64,000 nt of DNA from Larimichthys crocea. Lineage: Eukaryota; Chordata; Actinopteri; Sciaenidae. This document shows, piece after piece, positions 1 through 10,000 of the stretch (position 1 is its first letter; the number at the start of each line of letters is the position of its first letter). The position numbers and the translations under genes were made by a program. Under the pieces are notes generated by a model, which was given only the letters and a program-made list of their open reading frames with translations, did no database searches and had not been told where the DNA came from. Location of the stretch: assembly GCF_000972845.2 (NCBI RefSeq), contig NC_040026.1, forward strand, positions 496,885 to 560,884, read 5' to 3'.

Positions 1-205
1 GTCACAAAGTACATTTGCCTCAGAGGGCTTTACAATCTGTACAGGGAGTGACACCCTCTGTCCTTAGACCCTCGGTTCGAGTGAGGAAAAACTTGCCCAC
101 AAAAACCCTTTTAACAGGGAAAAAATGTGGAATAAACCTCAGGAAGAGCCACAGAGGAGGGATCCCTCTCCCAGGACGGACAGACGTGCAACGGATGTCA
201 CGTGT
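1..205 (-). repeat. L2-type LINE 3' end, reverse orientation, cut by window edge
   Basis: The first ~110 bases are nearly the reverse complement of 11890-11975, the 3' UTR of the full-length L2 in this window (shared phrases about 'GTCACTCCCTGTACAGATT' and 'AATGTACTTTGTGAC'). The terminal TTTGAT-type tail would lie just left of base 1. The remainder to about 205 looks like the longer 3' UTR of a related L2 copy. No coding part is present, so it is a 5'-truncated insertion. Confidence 0.75.
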
Positions 206-1056
206 ACAGGACAAATCAACACAAACATATTGTACAATGACTGATAAAATGACAATGAATTATAATGAATGATAAAAATGATTACAGTAATAGATATGGT
301 AGTAATAATGACAGTAATAATATATGTAGTGGGCGTCGGGCGTAAAGTACTTTGGCTGACCGTAATCACGTTGGGCAGCTACCAAGTCTTAATGTGTATA
401 ACTGAGTGGGTATGAAAAGTGATGCTAAAAAGATTGTTTAACCCACAGACATGTAGAGTGAGCTAAACTTGTGAAACCAAACAGAAAGTTTAAGCACACA
501 AATACAGTACAAGTATAATTATAAGTATATAATTATAAGTATAATTAAAGTCATGTCTGTTCTATGTTAAAAAGTAATAAAGCCAAGATACAACCAATAA
601 AATTAGTATTAGGGGAACAGCTTCCTGGTTTGTGGGGCAAACATGTATTCATGTTATCCACATCTCAAAGGGTTCAAAAGTTGAGAATTATTCTCAGCAA
701 CTTCTTCCTTTTTTGTACACACACACACACACACATTTTCCCTATTTTATTACTACAGTACACTAAAATAACCTCCTACGTGTATGGGTAGATAAGGGCT
801 GACCAATAACCCGAACAAACATTAATAAAGGGTGTATCCACTACCATTGAGCAATACAGTCTCATATGTGCCTCAGGGTAAATTTCGGTCATATTGCCAT
901 TAGAGAGGAGCAATTCCGTTTTCTTTTAGGACAAAGGTGGTTGTAGCCACAAGATTTATAGTAAATGATTCATTTGGAGACAAAGACACAGCTGGAAAAA
1001 GTCTAAATAAAGTGTAAAGTGGATTTACGCTTTTAACAAGGTCTAAATCCTGAGTC
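206..1056. other. 5' flank of the ENPP7-like gene
   Basis: AT-rich sequence with a short (CA)n run at about 718-735 and ATAATTATAAGTAT-type repeats near 516-545. It presumably holds the promoter and 5' UTR of the ENPP7-like gene, but no TATA box or other element can be assigned with confidence. A TGA at 1051-1053 is in frame with the ATG at 1057 and fixes that start. Confidence 0.4.
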
Positions 1057-4000
1057 ATGCTGCTGCTTTGCCCTACTGTTCTCAGCCTCATTTCCAGCTC
1101 TCTTTGTGCTGCTGCTCCACAGCGGGACTCTAAATCTGAGCTACATTCAGCAACAAGCAACAGAAACAAGCTGCTGCTCATCTCTTTTGATGGCTTTCGC
1201 TGGGACTATGATCGAGATGTTGAAACCCCTAACCTGGATAAGATGGCAGAGGATGGTGTGAAGGCACTTTATGTTACTCCACCCTTCCTCACCATTACCA
1301 GTCCTTCTCACTTCACAATGCTGACAGGTAAAAATATTTTAGTGCTTTATATTTTAAATGGCAAAATGGCATTTCTCATACTTATCTAGCACCTCTTTTT
1401 AAATGGAGTTTGCTATATATATATCCTATATCGTATATATATATTATATATTATATATATATATATTATATTATATATATTATATATATATTATTATTAT
1501 TATATTATGGCATGCCATTCAGGAAATAACCTTTGAATTATTTGAATGAAACTTTGAATATATGGAGTGAACCTTGAATATATTGAATGAAGTCTGAATA
1601 TATGGAATGAAACTTTATATAATTGAATGATGAAACCTTGAATATGGAATGAAACTTTGAAATATATGAATGAAGTCTGAATATATTGAACAAAACCTTG
1701 AATATATTGAATGAAACCTTGAATATATTAAATGAAGTCTGAATATATTGAATGAAACCTTGAATATATTGATTGATTAGTTAATATAGGAATGAATGAA
1801 ACCTTGAATATATGGAATAATACCTTGAATATATTGATGAAGTCTGAATATATTGAATGAAACCTGAATATATGATGAATGAAACCTTGAATATATTGAA
1901 TGAGTCTGAATATATTGAATGAAACCTTGAACATATGGAATGAAACTTTGATATATTGAATGAAACTTGACTGACGTCAGACTTCACCGGCATCTTGTGA
2001 ACGTGTGGATGCTATAGCTAAAAGTGAGTGACAACGAGTCAGTCCGCTCACAATCTCGTTGCAGCAATATTAAACTTTAAGGACATCATTAACACTGCGT
2101 CTACGGGTCAAAATCCCCCCGATACCCCTGAGCAATACCGTTTCCTGACAAGGAAGTTCGCTCCCTTTTTAATCGTGGCAGACATAAAACAGGCCAGGCA
2201 ACTGTTTATCAGGCCAATCTCAGCATGCCTTCAACCTCACAGGAGTGCCCCACAACACCCAGTGCAGGCTCGGACTGGCAGTCTGTGCTACCGGGCAAAT
2301 GCCAGATGGGCCGGTCCATCTTGGCCACATTTGGGCCGGTGGCCTCCGGTGTTTTTTTGTATGTATGTATTTGTTATTTTGTAGCCTTTGCAACATTTGC
2401 CCAGCAGCCCAAAATGGACTTGCGGCCCATTTGCATCCATTTGGAATAGGCTTTGGGTTGCACTGTCTAATATCGGTTAATATTTGCCTCTTCAGGACAG
2501 GTTCAGAAGTTACGATTTACACCCCCCCTCCCCAGCCCCCTCAAATGGATGCGTCCATGCAGCCGCTAGGTTTATGTGAAACCGAAACAGGGATAGACTC
2601 ATATACAGTCTATAGATAAACTTCATACTGTATGTTGCACGAATATTAATTACAATAAATTATGGACGACAGAGGTTCTAAAAAGAGGAAAGGAGGAGCA
2701 GAGAAAATCCGAGTTAAGATGCAGGAAAGGGCCGCCCAGGTCAGGAGTCAAACCTGCAGCGAGCCTTCGCATATGGAGCGGCTGCTTAAGCTACCGAGCT
2801 AAACACCAGATATGTCCAATGGTGGGCCGGCCCAGAGGAAAAATGCCAGGGCCGAATTTTGTTCCCAGTCCGATCCTGACCCAGTGTACAATCTCCACCC
2901 ATACACAAGAAAGGGTCCAATACACTGTATGGTTAGCTTGATATAGTTTTCAGGTGATTTAATGAAGGTAAAACACAGTGATTGGTCGTGCGTAATGGCA
3001 CTGCTCTCTGACGCGACACTTCTCCGGGACTGGAGAAGCTGCTGCGGCTACAGGGATTTCATGAATTGAAAGAGAAGCTCTTCATATATTGTTTAGATAC
3101 AATAAGCATCATCCACATTCATAGACCAATGCAGGGTGAATTTGGTGGTTTAGTATTGAACGTATTTTATGATCCGCGACACATTGTCAGCTTTGGGCAC
3201 TTACTCACACAGTGGACTGCGGACAGACAGACAAATGCATAATGAGATTATGGCGAAACTTTATGCCTGTTGTAGGCCTGCCACGGTTAAAAATTGAGCA
3301 AACTTTTTCGGGAGGATTTCGGCACGCATTCGCAGTGTATTTATCATGTCCTCATTGCTTAATATCGCTGCAACTAGACTGCGAGCGGCCTGACTCATTG
3401 TCTTTCGCTTTTACAGACTGTTACACAAGATGGCTGCAGGCACTGCCGCGAAGTCTGACGTCAGTGAATTTCATTCATATATTCAAGGTTTCATTCAATA
3501 ATTCAGAGTTTCATTCAATATATTCAGACTTCATTCAATATATTCAAGGGTTCACTCCATATATTCAAAGTTTCATTCCATAATTTCAAAGGTTTAATTC
3601 CCTGAATGGCATGCCAGAATTAGAGGTGGTGTACACTCCCAGCTGGTGCTGTTGTTGGCTTTCATTGTGTGTTTTTCAGATGAGAAGAATTTGTTTTTAG
3701 TTACTGTGCTGTAGGCTTTGAGTAAGAGTGAGAAATCCTGTTTACATACATACACACACACACACTGACTTTATACTGTCCACTTTCAGACAAATATATT
3801 ATGTAAAAGGTCATTCTTGAAGATTTTCAAAATGTCTGATATGTCTCTTTGCTTGTGTTCATTTGACGATAGTAAATGGTATATGCAAGGATTATCTCCA
3901 GAAAAAAACAAACAAAAAAACTACAGGCCTGGGATAGGTATAAGTTTGAGTATTTATTAATATTGCATTCATTGTTTCCAGTTGTTGGATGTGTGTGATT

Positions 4001-7000
4001 TTCCTCCCTCTAATCGAGTATTTGACTAGTTCTTGTCAGGCCGGACTCAGAAACAGGACTGAGGCGCAGAGGTGTCAATGAGCTTATTTATTGAATAAAC
4101 AAAAACCCTCGACAGAGTGAGGCTATGGCAGGCTATGAAAACAGGCCTAAACTATGGAAAACAAAAATCACTCCAAAGGAGGAAAAACTCTAAACTGCTT
4201 TATAAAAATTATCAAAATCAAAATCACTCACAACGAGGAAAATCAAAAGGCTGCAAAACACTAACTGAAAATCTCTCCTGGGAGGCTGAAAAACAACTAT
4301 ACTAAGCACAAAGAAACAAATGGCTATACTACGAAATTTACAACAAAAAAAATCACTCAATCGAGGCAAAAAACAAAGGAACACTCATGCAACAAGGCTA
4401 AGGCTGTGGACAGGCAAGAAAGAAGGCTTAGGTGATCAATCGTAGGACGAAACACTTTGGCACAAGACAAAGGGAGACCTGAAACGAGAGGACAGGTAAA
4501 TATCAAAATAAAACAGGAAATGACGAAACAGAACAAAAACCCAACTTGACCTCACCGCGGTGTGACAGTTCTTTTTACAAATTCAAGAAGCAACCTCCTG
4601 ATCACTTGTCTACTGTGTCAAATATTATATTTTTAACCAGAATGCATTGCATCCTTGGGTTCAAAACTTTGCTTAAATACAGAAAGAGAAATTATATGAT
4701 GCAAGAGTTCTGATTGTTCATGTCTTTTTGGTTATTGCCCCAACTCCAGCTGTTCCTATGTGTGAGACTCTCCTGCTGTCTACTGTCAGTTGGTTGACTA
4801 TTACTCTTTCAGGAATATTTGTTAAATTTTTTATCAAAAGCAGAAGCTTGAAGTTTTAATAATAATTTTATTATGAACATATTTCACCCTGTGGTCATCA
4901 AGGTATTGTTAATGTGCCTTTTGTCTGCTATCCGTCTTTATCTCTGGATGGTCTTACATCCCCTACTTCCAGTTTTCACCTGCAGTTCACTTTTAACCAA
5001 CCAAATATCTATACTGCATCAGTCCACCCTCTTCTACTACCTGTCAACCTTCAGAAACTGCAGCTCACATAGATTTTTGTATGCCCAGCACAATTCAGCC
5101 ACCACTCAACACCTGTCTATCATGAAAAGGCCTGCCCTCCACCTAGTCATTGCAGTGAGTGCTCTCACAAGGCAGTGGTGGAACACTACAAAGGGCTATC
5201 TTCCACAAAATAAAGGCAGCAACTCTTAATATCCCATCAGCATTTTACATAATACACCTTTAGCAAAGGTATGTTTAATCATTACATGGCTAATCGCACC
5301 AGTGTCCCATTATAATTGACTCAAAAACTAGATTAAGGTTTAAAATGATTTAAACCTTCCAAATAAGGGTGGGCGATATATCGAATATACTCGATATATC
5401 GCGGCTTGTTCTACGTGAGATGTATGAAACGACCATCAAGTACTTGTCACGTAAATGTTTTAAGCCGTCGGCATTTAATTCTCTGGAGTTTTTTAGATGT
5501 GGAACAAAATACGGTTTTATGCAAGATATGCCGCAAAACCGTTGCTACTAAAGGTAGCAGCACCACAAATTTATTCCATCACCTTAAATGTCACCCACTA
5601 CAAAACGAGGAATGCCACAAGCTCTGCATGTCCACGTCACCTACACCACATAAGTCCAAGGTACAAGCACCAAAGCAGATGACTTTGGCCTCTTCATTTG
5701 CCAGTTCCATGCCATTTGACAAAAAAAGTGCAAAATGGAAAGAGATAATGAACGCAGTGACAAGATACATCGCCAAAGACATGGCTCCGGTTAGTGTTGT
5801 GGAAAAGCCAGGATTCAAAAATCTCATTAAGACACTTGACCCAAAGTATGATTTGCCTGGTCGCAATTTTTTTGCAGGAAAAGCGCTGCCAGAGTTGTAC
5901 ATTTCAGTTAGAGAAAAGGTGGCCCACCAGCTAACAAATGTGACCCATTTCTCCACAACGCCTTATCTTAGCTTAACAGTACATTACATTGACAACTGGG
6001 AGTTGAAAAGTTTGTGCCTTCAAACAAGCTTTTTTCCAGATGATCATACAGGAGAGCTCATTGCACAGGGGCTGCAAGATGCTCTCATGTCATGGAACTC
6101 ATCAAGTGTGCATCACCACGGACAATGGGGCTAATATAGTCAAAGCTGTGAGCCTGAATGAGTGGACAAGACTGCAGTGTTTTGGCCATCGGCTGCACCT
6201 TGCGATTGGTGAGTAGTCTATTAGTGTAGGTTTGCCTCCCTCTTATAGGAAATTACCAATCACTTTTATTATCAACAATGGTAAATATTACTAAGTCAGC
6301 ATTTCATAATTTGTCACATGCAATTAAACACTGAGTATTCATGATTTTTTTCATGTAGTTAAAAATTAAATTAAAGTATTTCATTTAATTTTTCATGCAG
6401 TGTTAAGCTGAGTATTACCTGAGGGAGAAATTTGCTGATCCTGCCACCTATGCTCTGCTGGACATGGCATCGTTAGTGGATCCCAGGTTCAAGACAACAT
6501 ACATTACTGCAGACAAAGTGGAGGAAATCAAGTGCAGAGCCATATTGGAGATGGAGACGGAGTGGTTGCTGTCTGACCAGGGCACAGCAGGATCAGCTGC
6601 TTCACAGCCTCATGAAGCACCAACAGTCTCAGAACCAGAGCCACCAAAAAAGAAAACCCTCAGAAGTTTCTTCAAAAAGGCAACAACATCCTCTGCCACA
6701 GCCACACCATCGCTCCAGGAACTGATGAAAACAGAGTTGTCTGCCTACTTGCTTTCTGTTAGTGCTGACAGTGAAACAGATCCCCTGCAGGGGTGGAAGG
6801 ACCATGAGGAAGTGTTTCCAAACCTGAAAAATTTGGCAAAAAAGTATCTGTGTGTGGCCGCCACTAGTTCCCCATCAGAAAGGGTATTTAGTACCAGTGG
6901 GAATGTGGTCACATGTCACCGGGCATCACTCAAGCCAGATGCTGTTGATATGCTTGTGTTTTTGGCACAAAACCTCTAGAAAACTGTGTCTACTGATTGG

Positions 7001-10000
7001 TTGGTCACAAACAACATATATACACAGATGTTCCCACTCCTCCTGTGATGTGACTGTTACTGTTCTGAGTGGTTTTCACAGTCACAACCTAGACTTCTGC
7101 CTCTTTCGTTTGCTAATTTTATTTTACTTTTAAAATGATCTGTTGTTGATCAGAAGAAGTGCACTTTAATTTATATTGTTTGAAATGTCCTACTCAGGGG
7201 ATTCTTGTTGAATGCACTTTTTTGTTTCTCTGAGCTCTGTTTTTGTTAAGGGTCTTTGAGAACTAGGCCACAGTAGAACGGCCTACCATGTTATTATTCA
7301 ACTTTATTTGTTAAAAACTTGTGAGTGCAGCACCCTAATTTGAAATAAAGGGGGTTTGCTAAAATTTATTTGATTGTGATTTTCCACTTTTTGCATGCAA
7401 ATGAACAAAAACTCTAATAGAAGGGTCTACTTGAATCATCATACTGATGTTATTTTTTGCATCAAAGGGTTGAATTTAACATTCATAGTGATTTACAGGA
7501 GAAATAAAAATATCAAGATATATATTACAGCCCTGCAGACTCCTCCTCTTCGTGCTTTGCGGTAACGTATTGTGTCACTTCCGGTATCGGTGTTGTTGCC
7601 ACGGTGCTTTCTGCTCTGCTCACCTGAACAGATTTCCGTATATTTCTCACATCAGCGACTATCTACTTATCTCTGCACTATCCTTTGACTTGTTCTGTCT
7701 GTGCATAAACAGCTCTCTGAATCTAGTAACTAGAATCTGATAGTTTCTCCAGTTTCTGTTAGCCACACTAACTAGCCTAGCTATAGCAATGGCATCTCTC
7801 TCCTCTCCTGCTCTCTCCTGTCCTGTGTGCCACATGTTCAGTTACTCCTCGTCCTCCTTTAGTGATAACGGTACTTGTAATAAATGTAGTTTATTTGTAG
7901 CTTTGGAGGCGAGGGTCAGTGAGTTAGAGGCACGGTACCGCACCACCGAACAGTCAGTAGCTCAGATAGTTAGCCAGTCCCCTGTAGCCGGTGCGGTACA
8001 GCCACAGGTAGCTTCAGCTAGCCGTCCCCCGGTAGTTCCCGAGCAGCCGGGAGGCTGGGTGACTGTTCGAAGGAGGCATAGCCCCAAACTGAAGCCCACG
8101 GTACACCACCAACCACTCCACGTTTCAAACAGATTTTCCCTGCTCAGCGACACACCCGCTGAGAGGCCAACTCTGGTCATTGGCAGCTCCATAGTCAGAA
8201 ACGTGAATGCAAACGTTAAATGCATCCCGGGGGCCAGAGCGGGCGACATCGAGTCTTTTTTTAAACTGCTGGCTAAGGACAAGCGTAAATACAGTAAGAT
8301 TGTTATTCACGTCGGCGGTAATGACACCCGGTTACGCCAATCAGAGGTCACTAAAATTAATGTTTCATCGGTGTGTGAATACGCCAAAACGATAGTTTTC
8401 TCTGGTCCCCTCCCCAATGTGACCAGTGATGACATGTTTAGCCGCATGTTGTCATTTCACCGCTGGCTGTCGAGGTGGTGTCCAGCAAACGATGTGGACT
8501 TCATAGATAATTGGACACCTTTCTGGGGAAAACCTGGTCTGATTAGGAGAGACGGCATCCATCTCACTTTGGATGGAGCAGCTCTCATATCTAGAAATAT
8601 GGCCAAGTTTATTAGCTGACCAAAACCATGTCGACAACCCAGAGTTGAGACCAGGAAGCAGAGCTGCAGTCTTACACGCTTCTCTGCACCTCCATTAGAG
8701 CAGTTGCCCACCCAGTCCTTTAGTATAGAGACTGTGTCTGTCCCCCGTCCACCTACATTATTTAAAGATAAAACAAACAGAAGAGGAGTTCATCATAAAA
8801 ACTTAATAAAAATTAAATCCACATCTCCAACAGTCCAAAATAAGAGAATTAAATGTGGACTATTGAATATCAGGTCTTTGTCATCTAAAGCTGTCTTAGT
8901 CAATGAATTAATATCTGACTATGATATTGATTTGTTTTGCCTCACTGAAACCTGGCTGCAGGAGGATGAATATGTTAGCTTAAATGAATCCACTCCTCCG
9001 AGTCATTATAATACTCATGTTCCTCGAAGTACTGGTCGAGGTGGTGGAGTTGGAGCCATATTTGACTCAAGTCTATTAATAAATCCCAAACCTAAACTAA
9101 ATTATAATTCATTTGAAAGTCTTGTCCTTAGCCTCACTCACCCAACCTGGAAAACTTTACAGCCAATTTTATTTGTTACAGTATATCGAGCTCCAGGTCC
9201 TTATTCTGAATTTTTATCTGAATTTGCAGAATTTGCATCAGGCTTGATCCTTAAAACAGATAAAGTAATTATTGTAGGTGATTTTAACATTCATGTGGAC
9301 AACCACAATGATAGTCTTAGTACTGCGTTTATCTCTCTATTAGACTCAATTGGCTTTTGTCAAAGTGTAAATAAACCGACTCATTGTCTGAACCACACTC
9401 TTGATCTTGTTCTTTCATATGGCATTGAAATTGATAATATAATAGTCTTCCCACAGAATCCTCTTCTGTCTGACCATTTTTTAATAACCTTTGAGTTCAT
9501 ACTACCGGACTATAAGCCTTTGTGTAGAAGCTTCTACAGCAGATGTTTATCTGATAGTGCTGTAGCCAAATTTAAGGAAGTGATTCCTTCAGCATTGAAT
9601 CAAATGCCATGTCTAACTGTAACAGAGGACTTGTCTACTTCCTTTAGCCACCCACAAATAGACCATCTTGTTGATAGTATTACAGGCTCATTACGGACAA
9701 CTCTAGACTCTATTGCACCTCTGAAAAAGAAGATAATTAAACAAAGAAGGCTAGCACCATGGTATAGCCAGCAGACTCGTAAATTAAAGCAAGAGGCACG
9801 TAAATCTGAACGCAAATGGCGTGCCACTAAACTGGAAGAATCTCATCTAGTCTGGCAAGATAATCTCAAAACATACAGGAAGGCTCTCCGTAATGCCAGA
9901 GCAGCCTATTACTCTTCTTTAATTGAGGAGAATAAGAACAACCCCAGGTTTCTCTTCAGCACTGTAGCCAGGCTAACAGAGAATCACAGCTCTACTGAAC

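Larger units (their letters stand above)
1509..3615. mobile_element. Unclassified DNA element with palindromic ends (GGCATGCC) and long arms made of ~20-bp repeats
   Basis: The left end GGCATGCCATTCAGG (1509-1523) is repeated inverted at the right end (CCTGAATGGCATGCC, 3601-3615). Inward, both arms read the same series of units like TTGAATATATTGAATGAAAC and GAATATATTGAATGAAGTCT: about 480 bp on the left (to ~1985) and about 165 bp on the right (from ~3450). Each arm finishes at the same palindrome, TGACGTCA within CTGACGTCAGACTTC (1972-1979; 3456-3463). The core has no recognisable transposase; short ORFs at 2028-2384 and 3212-3583 look spurious. Flanks show no clear target-site duplication. 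It sits in intron 1 of the ENPP7-like gene and was later hit by a hAT element (2265-2878). Confidence 0.75.

Noticed and set aside
3212..3583. A 123-codon ORF in the core of the 1509-3615 element, considered as a transposase remnant
   Set aside because: No similarity to known transposase motifs and its last third is the subterminal repeat arm.
5406..6979. A host ZBED-type gene
   Set aside because: The frames lie between hAT ends with an 8-bp duplication, carry a frameshift and lack the catalytic middle, so this is a transposon relic, not a host gene.
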